This document shows positions 21,410 through 32,647 of a stretch of DNA of 64,000 nucleotides, one piece after another. Each line of letters opens with the position of its first letter. Position 1 is the stretch's first letter. The notes beneath the pieces are model-generated. The model was not told the DNA's origin. It did not search any database and was given only the letters and a program-made list of their open reading frames with translations. Both the position numbers and the translations under genes were made by a program. The stretch is from Parastagonospora avenae f. sp. tritici 18332-5. Lineage: Eukaryota > Ascomycota > Dothideomycetes > Pleosporales > Phaeosphaeriaceae. The stretch covers positions 558,001-622,000 of the forward strand of contig JAFJTR010000006.1 of assembly GCA_022559985.1 (NCBI GenBank), in the 5' to 3' direction.

Positions 21410-22777
21410 CTACGGCTTCACAATCGCTCCATGTCTCCCGAGGAATGCTTTCACGCAGTCTACAAAACGCTCTAACTCCGCCCAGGGCGTGCCCAGAATA
21501 ACGGCGATGCTTCCTCTCTCAGTCATCCAGAATCCATCTTCCATGATCTCAAACCAGAACAGGCGTCTTAAGTCTTCATCCTCTTGCCGATCCCTGAAGC
21601 TCTTGAGATCTTTTCTTCCATCCTTCAGGAAGTGTATGCCCATAATAGTCCCCAACCCAGTGACAGTCATGCGCGTGCCTTGGCTAAGGTCTTCGAGCTC
21701 TTGCCTAAGTTTGTCACCCATCGCGTTGAACTCGCGACAGACTTCTGGCGTGTAGATCCTCGACAGTCCAATATAACCTGCAGCCATACCCAGCGTGTTA
21801 TTGTTGAATGTGCCAGAATGCCCAAGAGCCTTCGGCTCTCGCGGATCATACACGCGCATGACATCTTCGCGTCCGCCAAAAGCACCAAACGTTATGCCGC
21901 CACCGAGAAATTTTCCAAGAGTGGTCATGTCAGGTTTGAGACCTTCGAGCTCCTGAAGTCCCCCAGGTGCAAGGCGACTTGTCTGAACTTCGTCAAGGAT
22001 GAACACCGCACCCACTCTCCTGGCCGACTCTTGCACTTGCTGTAAAAACTCATGTGTGCCTACAATACATGGACCACGACCTTGCATGCCTTCCACTAAG
22101 ACTGCAGCCACATCATCGGTCTCCTCAATCTTCCTTTTCGTGTCTAGGACGTCGTTGAATTCTGCAATGATCCAGTCGTCTTTGTCGATGCAATTCTCCG
22201 CTGGCTTGTCTGCAGGGAATGTAAAACACCCGCCGTGATATCCTCCCGTGAATACTACAACCTTACGTCTGCCAGTGTATCGTCTCGCACCTTGTAGCGC
22301 ATGAAGATTTGCTTCTGTGCCGGAGTTCGTGAAGCGCACACGGTCCAGCTGGTATCGCGAGCATATCAATGCAGCATGCTGAGTCTCCAAGGTAGTCGTG
22401 CCACCTAGGTTGAGTCCGACGTTCTGAATAGTCGAAATCAGAGTTTCTTGAATAAGTGGTTGCGAATGCCCGTACAGACCCGCTGTCATTTCTCCAACCA
22501 AATCAACGTACGTATCGCCGTCTTCCGAGGTAACATGATAATCGTGTCCGCTTTTGAGAAAGATGGGGAAAGGAGGAGTATGCAACAAGCTTCGAGTGTT
22601 GCCACCTGGCAAACTTTTCGCTGCCTCCTCATGCAATTCCAGACTCTTTGTATTTCTGTGTACAAATCGCTTGGTAGCTTCATTCAATGCTTCTGCAGCC
22701 CTGGTTCGAGAGATGTTAGAGCTAGAATGGTTCGCTACCGTGGTAGGTACTGAGTGACTGGCGGTTGATCTTGACAT
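21410..22777 (-). CDS. Class III PLP aminotransferase (GSA-aminomutase-like)
   Basis: One exon of 455 residues counted from MSRSTASHSVPTTV. An in-frame ATG at 22879 would add 34 residues, but a TATA-like TATAATAA lies between the two ATGs, which favours the inner start. The fold-type I PLP enzyme is seen in order: LPGGNTRSLLHTPPFPIF, DGDTYVDLVGEMTAGLYGH, NSGTEANLHALQGARRY, FTGGYHGG, then ILDEVQTSR with the cofactor aspartate, and TLGKFLGGG with the Schiff-base lysine. It resembles glutamate-1-semialdehyde 2,1-aminomutase and related fungal class III aminotransferases. Fungi make heme by the Shemin route, so a GSA mutase role is unlikely; a transaminase for a beta- or omega-amino acid or a secondary metabolite is more plausible. 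There is no targeting signal. It is the first of four metabolic genes between 21 and 33 kb. Confidence 0.88.
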   Translation of the reverse strand: MSRSTASHSVPTTVANHSSSNISRTRAAEALNEATKRFVHRNTKSLELHEEAAKSLPGGNTRSLLHTPPFPIFLKSGHDYHVTSEDGDTYVDLVGEMTAGLYGHSQPLIQETLISTIQNVGLNLGGTTTLETQHAALICSRYQLDRVRFTNSGTEANLHALQGARRYTGRRKVVVFTGGYHGGCFTFPADKPAENCIDKDDWIIAEFNDVLDTKRKIEETDDVAAVLVEGMQGRGPCIVGTHEFLQQVQESARRVGAVFILDEVQTSRLAPGGLQELEGLKPDMTTLGKFLGGGITFGAFGGREDVMRVYDPREPKALGHSGTFNNNTLGMAAGYIGLSRIYTPEVCREFNAMGDKLRQELEDLSQGTRMTVTGLGTIMGIHFLKDGRKDLKSFRDRQEDEDLRRLFWFEIMEDGFWMTERGSIAVILGTPWAELERFVDCVKAFLGRHGAIVKP

Positions 22778-25608
22778 GATGGTGGATAATGCGGCCGGAA
22801 TGACGTGGTGGAAGGTTAGGTCTATATCCTTTATTATATGAACTGAGTGTCTATGTTCCTGCCTCAGGAAGATGATCATACTCTTATAATTCTGCGTGGT
22901 GCTGCGCTGGCATGTCTGTCAGGTCCAGCTGGCGCCGATGCAACTCCGAACACCGGTCGAATTCCGAGCGCACCCTTGTATGCAGCAGCCTGGAGCGCTT
23001 TGTTGTATGTTAAAGAGTTGCTCAGAGGAGTGAACCATAGCCTGATGGTTTAGAACTTCGTATGACTCTCCTTCAGGTGCTCCAAAATGCAGCGAGATCC
23101 TCCAAATCGATCGCCCATCGATCACGAAAGCTAGACTTGGTGAGCGGAGTGTGCACTACTTAACAAGGTTTCTTCTTTCGCTCTAGCCCAACAAGACTAT
23201 GCGGATATATAGTTGTGAGTTGAATACCACGGAAAAGTGTTGCTTATGGGACTTTAATATTGTACGAAAAGGTCGTAGTAACCCAATGGGTTTGATCCGC
23301 GAGCTCTTATTTCCTTTGCGTTATAAGGTTCTATGGATCAAAATCGAGATATGCTCTAACGGTCCCTGATCGGATCCTCACAACTCTAGCTTAACACGGT
23401 CCGGTGCTAGGCTGTTGATACAGTTTTTTAAGAGTTTCCACCGCGAGTCACATGTAAGTAGCTGTAACCCGGATGTGATGTGGTACTGTAGAACAGTGTT
23501 GCATATGCTGTGACTGCTTTATCGGCTGAGCATGCATAAGACCTTCCACTGGCGGAGAAGCTCGTCCGGTCTGGCTGTGAAAGCTAGGCAATGGTGCAGA
23601 TATCTCCTAGTACGGGTCACTCAGCATGACGAGTACGAGAGTAGTGTAATCGTGGGCGGGGTGTCGGAGCAGTGCTATGGCTTGCCTGGTCGGAAGATAA
23701 TCCGCCCTATGAAGAGACATTCTCACATACATGGCGGACCTGCCCGGCTAAAGTATATATGCCTCGAGTTCCGATAGTACGCGGGTTCAACGGAAAGAGT
23801 GACAACACGTTGATCAGTTTTTGAGTCTCACATATATCATTTTGAATATGAGCACGCCCGAGGTAGATAGAATGACACCGTCTTGGATTCTTCCTTCTAT
23901 CGGAGCTTGTTCAGATGTTAAGTTGGTAGGTGGGACATCGATTTCTCAACGATGCATGCACACCGCAACGAGCCACGAGTCTGCCTTGAGATTAGCCAAC
24001 AAGACCGGTACAATTGAACCGCCAGCGGAGATAGCGGGAAAGAGTGTAAGCCGAAGAAATGTGGTTGCTGATTACTGATTGCTCTGCAGAGACCGCTGCG
24101 AACTTGGATGCCGACTTTCAAGACACGACAGACTGAGATGGAACAAGGCTGAGGCTACCTATGCACGTAACGACAGGCCCGAAGTTCCAGAAGTTTTGTT
24201 TGACGAGGATGATCTATTGACGTCGCAAACAATGGTGGATCGTGTTTGAAGCTTTAGTTCGTCCAAGAATAGCTGGCGTCGCGTTTCATCCGTCACACTG
24301 AGATCTGAACACTGCATTCCTATACGGAGCCTCAGTCCGAAAAGCTTGCTCGTATTATCACACTCCGACTTACCGGCTCAGCTCAGCATCGCATGAGAGT
24401 TCGTGCCTAGCAAAGTCGGCATCAAGGAGCTTACAAGCACCGATGTCACTGTAGTATGCGACGGCGCTGCATGGCTGCAGGAGAGCAGGACCTGAGCTAA
24501 AAGCGCTCAGCGATAGCAGTGACGTAGCCCTGCAAATGAAACACGACGGGTCGACCGATGAGAATAATGACACGAGAAGGTGTTTGGCCTGAGATGTCGG
24601 ACAGTCGGCCGGCTGTCCACCGTCATATAAATCCTCGCTTGAGATGGCAGGTCAAGGGTTTTCTGCTGAATCAGGCACGATCGACGTTTCGAGCGTGGCT
24701 GCTGCTAACCGGATTCAGCGCACGCGGACGCTCAAAATAGATTAGTGAGAAGGGGTCTCCAGTCCGTCACTATTGATCGATCTTCACCCTGACAGTTCTC
24801 CTTCACCAAATACGATCTGAAAATCAAGCCTCCATCATTGCCGCTTTTCCGATGTAGCATCCAAGCGATGAGGAGAAGCGCTTCGTTGGGTATCTTGCGA
24901 AGGGTCGGGAGGAAGTATTTCTCCTGGCGTCTCACTGCGGTACGAGTATCAGTTATCGGTGTCAGCAGCTTGTCATCTATCGCCATACCCATTGTTCTGT
25001 GTCTATGTCTATTGCACAGCTTGTCTGGACTCGGGGGCTTCAGCTCCGAGCACGTTCATCGTAGGCCAGTCATGGAACATGTTGCACAGCTTAACTAACG
25101 GCAGCTGCAATGATCGTCTATGTGCATGTCCCTGCTTACATTGATTAACCTCATATGTAGCAGCTGCATGGTAGACTTGGTGCATGAGTGCCGCGCTCAT
25201 GATCCCGCTCTAACGATTCGCTCAGACCAGCACAACGGAAACAAACCATGACCCCAAGGATCCAGTCAGCGCACGGGACAAGCGAAACGCATACACCATC
25301 GCTTGACGGATTGTCGGAAGTTGTATCCACCTCTATGGCTCTGACACGCATCACTAGCCGGCTAAGCACGGGGACGGGCCATTGTGTTGTAGGCGAAACT
25401 CTTTGCACAGCACATGCCTCAGAAGTGTTGATACAGGCTGACCATACATGTACGTCTTTGCTGAACATTCTGATCCTGGTAAATCATATATGTAGCGTGC
25501 GAGGCACCCCCAATTTCCACAGAAAATTTGGACACCAGTTGCGCTTCCAACGCTCAGGTAGCTGTTGTACTCTGGGTCTTTACATATCCACCATCGGACT
25601 TCGCCGTC
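22778..25608. other. 2.8-kb intergenic region, no gene seen
   Basis: This separates the divergent aminotransferase and P450 genes. Only short frames without resemblance are present. It is unusually long for a divergent pair and could hold regulatory sites for both genes, or unrecognised relics. Confidence 0.5.
22831..22838 (-). promoter_or_regulatory. TATA-like box of the aminotransferase gene
   Basis: TATAATAA on the minus strand, 54 bases before the ATG at 22777. Its position argues against translation starting at the upstream ATG (22879). Confidence 0.45.
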
Positions 25609-27578
25609 ATGGCCGTTCCTACTTTATTACTAGTGGTCGTGTTCCTGGCTGTATATGCACTATACAAGTACCGAGACTCATCTCGTCGTCATAGAGTTCC
25701 GAAAGGGCTCAAACCTCTACCAGGCCCTCAAGGTATGGTGCTCTCGGCCATTGGTAGAACTGCTTTCCATAACAAATACTGACGTATCCTGCCTTAGGCT
25801 ATCCAATCATCGGCTCTATTCCTGAAGTCCCCGAGAAGAACGGCTTCATCAAATTCGCCGATTGGGGTAAAGAATATGGTCCCATCTACCAGGTCAACTT
25901 GGCCGGGCACAACCACGTTTGGATCTCCTCGGACGAAATAGCCAGGGACCTCTTGTCCAAGAAGGCCGCTATATACTCTGATCGACCGCACATTCCCGCC
26001 TTAATCGACGACAATCGCACAAGTGCGCAATATCTCCCACTTCTCAGTAGAAATGGTAGGGGAAAGCATCCAACCCTTCGTGTAATCTTGCTGACATATC
26101 TAGACGGCCATACACGGCAAAGGAAGTTTGCCAATATCATCATGCGAGAGTCCGAGAAAGCGCTGTTCCAAAGGTACCCTGAATTAGAAGCAAAGCGCAT
26201 GCTTGTTGAGCTGCTGGACGAGCCCGATCGCTACAACCACACGCTCGAGTCATTCATCTCCCGTGTTACTTGCCGTTTGGCTTGGGGCCACAGCGAGGCC
26301 AGCGATGAGCTGAAGCAACGTGCTCGGGAGCTACTCATCGGCGTTTCGCCCACTGGCGCGCTACCAAATAAGCTGCCTTTCCTCATGGCGCTTCCTGACT
26401 GGTTGTCGCCAGCCAAGGCATGGGAGAGGAGACGTGCAACCACAGAGCGAACATGGTTCAAGTCCATGCAGTCGCAAGTGCAGGAAGAAATCGTTAACAA
26501 GACGGCAGCACCATCTTGGATGAAGATCTTCCTGGAAGGCCGCAGTAAATGGGGATTCAAGTCTGACATGGAGGGTGCATATGCTGTTGGCATGCACGGT
26601 ATCGCTGGGGCCCTTACCATTGCGGCGCCCATGCAAACGTTCTGCTTGGCTATGGCCCACTATCCACAATTTCTACCAATGCTACACGAAGAGTTGGACC
26701 GTGTTTGTGGAGACCGACCGCCTGTATCTGAAGATAGACCAAATCTGCCATTTCTGAGAGCAGTCATCCGCGAGTGCTTCCGGTGGCGTCCTCCAGTTCC
26801 GACAGGCATTCCGCATTTTCTAGTCCAGGACGACGAGTACAACGGCTATCACATCCCCAAGGGTAGCACGATACATCCGCTTGAGTGGTGAGTTTTCCTC
26901 TGTCAGGAAAAAGTTCGACCGCTAACATTGTCATCCAGGGCTATATCACGGGATCCTGATATGTTCCCCGACCCTGAAACATTTAATCCGCTTCGTTGGG
27001 TCAAACCTGAGTACCAGACTTACCAAGAGCCTCTCACGCAATTTCCAACCATCATCAATTCGACACAATTCGGCTATGGAAGAAGAACGTGTCAAGGACA
27101 AGCAGTCACTGACGAAGACCTCTTGATTGGTATTGGATCGATCGCATGGATGTTCAACATTTCGCAGAAGCCTCATGACAATTCGATGCCAGATTGGACG
27201 CAGCCAAGCAAGTTTGACGGAGTCGGCATGAACGAAAAAGCCTCCATCTCTAACGAAGAACTCAACACAGGCGTCACCATCAGCGAAGATGCGACAACGA
27301 AAACCGCGCCAGCCAGGAAGACCGAGCCCGCATACAAGCCCCGAGAATGGGGCGACATAACGCAAAAGCCATCAGATCCCACTCTAGATTACTCCATCCT
27401 CCTGATCGCGAAGCCCATCCCATTCAAATTCAGCCTCAGGCCTCGTGATGCAGAGCGCGCCAACAAGATCCGTGACATGTTCAAGCAAGGCGTCGCACGT
27501 GGCGAATATACCGAGAGTCGCGAGTACTGGGGCCCAAATCAGGGTCGTGATAAGCCTTTGGGATGGAGCAAGGTTTGA
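25609..27578 (+). CDS. Cytochrome P450 monooxygenase
   Basis: Four exons, 25609-25732, 25798-26055, 26104-26887 and 26939-27578, give 601 residues. An N-terminal anchor (VPTLLLVVVFLAVYALY) is followed by the proline-rich hinge PKGLKPLPGPQGYPIIG, so it is an ER membrane enzyme. ExxR is in VIRECFRWRPPVP (about residue 349), the PERF-region equivalent is FNPLRWVKP, and the heme loop is FGYGRRTCQG with the ligand Cys at about 440. Two things are odd. The I-helix reads GIAGALTIA, where the usual acidic residue before Thr is replaced by Leu. And about 160 residues follow the heme Cys, against about 50-60 normally, because a charged insertion (around ISNEELNTGVTISEDATTK) precedes the final LDYSILLIAKPIPFKFSLRP strand. 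It needs a separate P450 reductase. The substrate is unknown; the neighbours suggest a small pathway. Confidence 0.92.
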
Positions 27579-28266
27579 AATGCATGTGCTGGTGATCGCC
27601 GACCCTGCAGCTGCAGGCGTGGAATCGCACTTCCGGTGTGGGGATCCGGACATGCAAGCGAAACAGGCTTGGACATGGCAGCTGTAGCTGCGGCTGAAGG
27701 GAGCAATGATTTCCTTAATTCGTGTTCATTCGGATACAATGCGTTGGATCCGCAGGAGGGTCATGCTGTGAGATGACTTGTGCATGGCGCAGGGAGTTTG
27801 GCAGTACTGTGTTGTGTTCGAGGTGCTTCTCCCTAGAGAGAGATATGTAGACATTTTCTCAAGCTCAATACATTGTTATTTGTTAGCCCGGAAATCATAC
27901 TCTATGCCGGTGAAAGCTGTGATTTTGCTGCCTTGTAGCTGTACCGGTACATCAACAGACGACATGACTGCTCACCTGCACAGCCGGCCAGAGGACTGCT
28001 CAAGATTCCCGAATAAAATGTCAGACTGAGCCGGGACTGCACCTCAGAATGTCGATGCTGCATTGCAAGTGTTTTGAGATGCCGAGGTTACAAAACCACG
28101 TTGGGCAATGACATAAGCAGTGAACGAGGCAAAACACGTGTGCACAAGCCACACCCGGGTACATCGTCATCGTTGGTAGCTCGAGCTGTCGCGACATCAG
28201 CCGTCCACCTTTCATCCCGATGCCCGTAGGACAACGCCATTGAGCTCGCACGAGCATATCGCAAAC
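27579..28266. other. Intergenic, no gene seen
   Basis: Spacer between two same-strand genes, with no supported frame. Confidence 0.55.
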
Positions 28267-30075
28267 ATGTTCGGCCTTCAGTTCACTGCCTCGAGGACCC
28301 AGGTGGCTTCTTATTTGTTTGGTGTCGCGCTCTTCAGTATCAGTTTCCTGGTCTTCCTGAACAGCTCGATATCCTTCGTCATCACGCAACGAATTGGACA
28401 GTCGCGCAATGTTGGCGATGCCGTGGGCACACTGGGCTTCGTTGACGAGCTGGTCGCGCTGGTAGCTTGTCCAGCATGGGGTCTTCTGAGCGACCGCATA
28501 GGCGTGCGGAGTGTTGCTGTGATGGGCTATACAATTGTCGGAGTCGCGCTGTGGATTCTAGTACAGGCGAAGAATGTATACCCAGAACTTCTGTTGGCGC
28601 GTATTCTATTCAGCCTGGGAGGGAGCGCGACGTGAGAGCAAACGAAAGGTCATGGCAATGCATTTGCTGACACAAACAGCGCAACCATGGTTACTGCCGT
28701 TCTTCCCGCGATGACTTTTGTCAAGCCAGTGGAACGTGATCCGCGATCTCCGACACGACGCACAAATGGCACATCGCATGCGATCGCAGCTTCCATCTCG
28801 TCGGAACTCACTATCACCCCTGCGCGTTTCCGTTCGAGCTCGAGAGAGCCTACCACCGCTACACGTGCCAAGAAAGACACGGGCGCTTCCACGTCACAGC
28901 TTGCTGGTCTGGTCGGCATGTTCACAGGTTGTGGAGCGCTCGTTGCCCTGCTGGTATTCTTGCCATTGCCGACTCGCTTCCAGGAAGCTGGCGACAGTCC
29001 GGCGAAAGCTGTTGCTAGCGCATTCTACGTTGTCGGCGCAATCGCGATATTGGTGGCATTGGGCTGCTTCTTCGGTCTTCGAAGTTTGCCAGGAGAAGAG
29101 GGTAAAGGCTGGAAACGCCTTGCCGGCAAGGACGAGACCAAGGCGACGGATGTTCGCTCCACTCGAGACCTCGTCTTGATATACCCGCGTCTATTCTGGC
29201 AAAGCGTCCGTCTCGGCTTCACGTCTTCCAGCATCGGACTTGGCTACATGGGAGGCTTTGTCGCACGAGCATCATCTGTTGCCATATCACTGTTCATCCC
29301 GCTCTTCACCAACCACTACTTCTTACAGACTGGAAGGTGCAAGGTCGACCCTTCGGACCCATCTAATATCAAGAGCGCATGTCCAGAAGCATACAAGCTC
29401 GCAGCAATGCTTACAGGCATCAGTCAATTGATAGCACTCATTTGCGCTCCATTCTTCGGCTACCTGTGCGGCCGATTCCCAAGATACAACATACCGCTTC
29501 TTGTCGCAGCTATCGCTGGTATTGTCGGATACGTCTGGTTTGGATCGTTGACCAGCCCGGACTATCACAGTGAGGATGGGACCGGCGCCATATTCTTCAT
29601 CGTCGCTCTTCTTGGCATCAGCCAGATCGGTGCCATTGTCTGCTCTCTGGCCTTACTTGGGCGTGGCATCAACAACGATGAAGTGAAACACCCAGAGTTG
29701 ACACACGTTACTGATGCGTCTAACTCTACCTCACATCCTTCTGCAGGCGCGACACCGCCCTCCAGCGCCCCAATCACACCTGTGGATGAGAACACGCCAT
29801 TACTTCTACCATCAAGTCAATCTCGCCGTGCCTCGATCCCCGAGACCGAGGTACAATCGCACAACCATATCAAAGGCTCCATAGCAGGAACATACAGCTT
29901 GCTTGGTGGCTTTGGCATTCTGCTTCTCACTAAAGCAGGCGGAGCATTGTTTGATAGCACCGGGCCAGGGTCGCCCTTTTACATGATGGCTGCGTTCAAT
30001 GCTCTTCTTTTGGTAGTCGGGGTAGGTGTCAGTGGTTGGCAGACTGCTCGACACCTGGTGAGAACAGACAGATGA
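28267..30075 (+). CDS. MFS transporter
   Basis: Two exons, 28267-28631 and 28680-30075, give 586 residues; the 48-base intron (GTGAGA...AACAG) interrupts the GGSATATMVTAV region in phase. The first half shows membrane segments around VASYLFGVALFSISFLVFL, VDELVALVACPAWGLLSDR (with the motif-A-like GLLSDRIGVRS loop) and VGVALWILVQA. A long charged loop with Arg, Ser and Thr follows at about residues 145-205, then more spans (LVGMFTGCGALVALLVFLP, AIAILVALGCFFGL, LIALICAPFFGYLCG, GIVGYVWFGSL, FFIVALLGISQIGAIVCSL). A second polar loop carries ENTPLLLPSSQ, and a last pair of spans ends in QTARHLVRTDR. This matches the major facilitator fold of a less-studied fungal group. The substrate is unknown. 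It lies between the P450 and the flavin monooxygenase genes, so metabolite export is one reading. Confidence 0.85.
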
Positions 30076-30618
30076 GCATCATTGAACCGCATGAATTGAA
30101 GAATCGCTCGTATCCACACGCTCTAGTTGTAAATTCAGCCTTGTCTTTGTCGTTGGAACCAGTCACCACGGGTCCTTGCTGCTTGCTGCTCGAGCAGTTC
30201 GGGATACCGTTTTCAGCGTCTGGTCGAGACGAGCAGTACACGCGTGTACTTCCTCCGCCTTGCGCCTGTTGTGGGGTCCCCACGGAGGAGCTGCGGCTCT
30301 TCGGAAGTTGTGATTGGCGCTCGCTACACTTGCCCTCGGCAAACCTTCCTCAACGAGACGAAAGGTACCAACAATTTCCACGAACACCAGAACAAAAGGC
30401 GAGAACACGCCTTGCGAATTCAATGGTCACGTAGAAATGGGGTTGACCCACTTCTTGGCGAGACGGAATGGACGGGACAATAGGTGGCGAGAGTTAGACG
30501 ATGGCATAAGTAGTAAACCGTCGGCATTCTTGGACAACTTCAGGCGACACGCACTCTTGCTCCAGCTACTACTCTCCTCACGAATTTGATACGAAAGGCC
30601 CACATTTTCATTTTCACA
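30076..30618. other. Intergenic, no gene seen
   Basis: Spacer of about 540 bases with no supported frame; it holds the promoter of the flavin monooxygenase. Confidence 0.55.
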
Positions 30619-32547
30619 ATGTCGTTCGATACAGAAGTCTTAATTATAGGAGCTGGCATGAGTGGCCTCGGGCTTGCCGTGCAAATAGTTCGAAACTTTG
30701 GCATACGGAACTTCGAACTTGTCGAGAAGAGCGAAGACGTTGGCGGAACGTGGCTGGCGAATACATACCCAGGGTGCGGATGTGATGTATGTACCATTTC
30801 ATTCGACGTTCCTCGTCGTACAAGATAATTCGGGACTGACAAGTTATAGGTTGCTTCTCACTTTTACTCATATAGCTTTGCTTTGAACCCCGACTGGAGT
30901 CGCAAATACTCGATGAGACCAGAAATCCAGGCCTACTTCTGCTCAGTGGCTGAGCAGTATCGCGTTGTTGAGCATGTTCGCTTCCACTCGATTGTTGACA
31001 AAGCAGAGTGGGACGATAGTGCAAAAGTGTGGGTCGTAACTGTGCTAGATCTGAAGGCCAAGCAGCATACGGTTCGAAGAGCAAAAGTGCTGATATCAGG
31101 TGTTGGGTCTCTGTCTGTGCCTAAGACATGCGATCTACCTGGTGCCGATACCTACACGGGTAAAATGTTCCACTCCGCACAGTGGGATCACAGTTTTGAT
31201 TGGAAAGACAAAGATGTGGTTGTGCTTGGTAAGTTCCTACGGCCAATGCAAATTATCCCCTACTCATTCCAAGCAGGCAATGGTTGTTCGGCAACCCAAT
31301 TCCTCCCCATAATGGCCAACCCACCGAATCCTGTCCGCCGTATCACGCAGTTTGCACGGCAAGCCCAATACTTATCTGAGCGCGAAAATCCTGTCTACAG
31401 CCCCGCATTCAAGGCTACTATGCGCTACGTTCCACTTGCTATGCGACTCTACCGCTTCAAACACTACTACGACATGGAACGCGACTACGCCGGCTTCAAT
31501 ATTGAGACCGGACGTCCAATCCGCCAATCCCTCGCCCAGGAGAATGAGGCGTATGTAAAGAAGACAGCGCCGCCGAAGTACTGGGATGCACTTATTCCCA
31601 AGACCGAGATTGGATGCAAGCGAAAAGTACTGGATACTGAATACTTGAAGAGCTTGTGGAAAGAAAATGTCGAGCTCGTTAGTAATGACCCGGCGGAGAG
31701 GATTACAGAGACTGGCGTGGTGACGAAGAGTGGTAGAGAAATCGCGGCTGATGCAATTGTCTTGGCTATCGGGTTCGCGACGCAGCAGATGCTATGCCCC
31801 ATGGAGATCGTAGGACGGGACGGGTTGAAGTTGAACGACTACGTAAGTCGAGACCGTTACTTCGGGTAAGCAATGTGCTGACAACACAATAGTGGGATAC
31901 GACAACGCAAGGTGTCGCACAAGCCTACTTCGGCACCGTAGTTCCCCACTTCCCCAACTTCTTCATCCTCATGGGTCCGGTACGTCATTTGTCTCTTCCT
32001 GCTCATGATCTGCACTAACGTAATACATCAGAACACAGTAACAGGCCATCTATCTGTTATCTATACCGTGGAGTGCCAAATAAACTTCACCCTACGCCTC
32101 CTCGCTCCCATCCTTCAATCGCTTCCGAGCTACCGGTCGCATACATTCACACCATCTCTCTTCCTTCCAGCCCCAACTACCATCGAAGTGCGCCCCGAAG
32201 CCGCCATCGCTGATTCCGAATGGACCCAGTCCGAAGCGAGGAAACTTGTCTGGGCATCTGGGTGCACAAATTGGGCGGTTGACGCCAAAACGGGCATGAA
32301 CAACATGATGTATCCAGATTGGCAGTTTTGGTACTGGTGGCGTAGTGTATTCTGGAAAAAGTCGGACTTTGTGTATAGGGACGAGAAGAGTGGGTCGGAG
32401 GTCTCGCCTGGGAAAGGAGTGAGGTGGCTAAGGAGGCTTGTGCTTGCGATGGTCGTGGGTGGGGTGTTGTTCAAGAGGGATCGCATCATGCAGGAAGTTT
32501 TCAAGGGTGTTAGAGAGCTCAAAGCGAGAGGTCTTGTGTTGTTGTAG
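30619..32547 (+). CDS. Baeyer-Villiger-type flavin monooxygenase
   Basis: Five exons, 30619-30786, 30850-31228, 31277-31842, 31893-31979 and 32032-32547, give 571 residues with consistent phases. The FAD-binding Rossmann motif is at residues 7-16 (IIGAGMSGLG). Next is GGTWLANTYPGCGCD, the (A/G)GxWx4YPGxxxD signature of class B monooxygenases. The BVMO fingerprint appears as YTGKMFHSAQWD, with Tyr for the usual Phe at the start and Asp at the end. The NADPH Rossmann motif is LGNGCSATQ, rebuilt across the second intron. The C-terminal third has IVLAIGFATQQ and VPHFPNFFILMGPNTVTGH. Such enzymes use NADPH and O2 to insert oxygen next to a ketone or to oxidise S or N. The end of the protein (LVLAMVVGGVLF) is hydrophobic and may touch membranes. 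It shares its neighbourhood with P450 and MFS genes. Confidence 0.9.
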
Positions 32548-32647
32548 GAGGCGGGCGGGTACGTCGATGGCCAAAATTTGAGCACATTATTTGATCACGA
32601 ATGATGATGGATTATTCTAACTACTCCATCCTTCTCATATCGTTATC

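Noticed and set aside
21410..22879. Start of the aminotransferase at the outer ATG 22879
   Set aside because: The 34 extra residues are unlike a targeting signal and a TATA-like box sits between the ATGs, so the inner ATG 22777 is preferred.
22778..25608. tRNA or other structured RNA gene
   Set aside because: Scanned for A- and B-box-like motifs here and in other long gaps; no cloverleaf could be assembled by eye. A tRNA scan would settle it.
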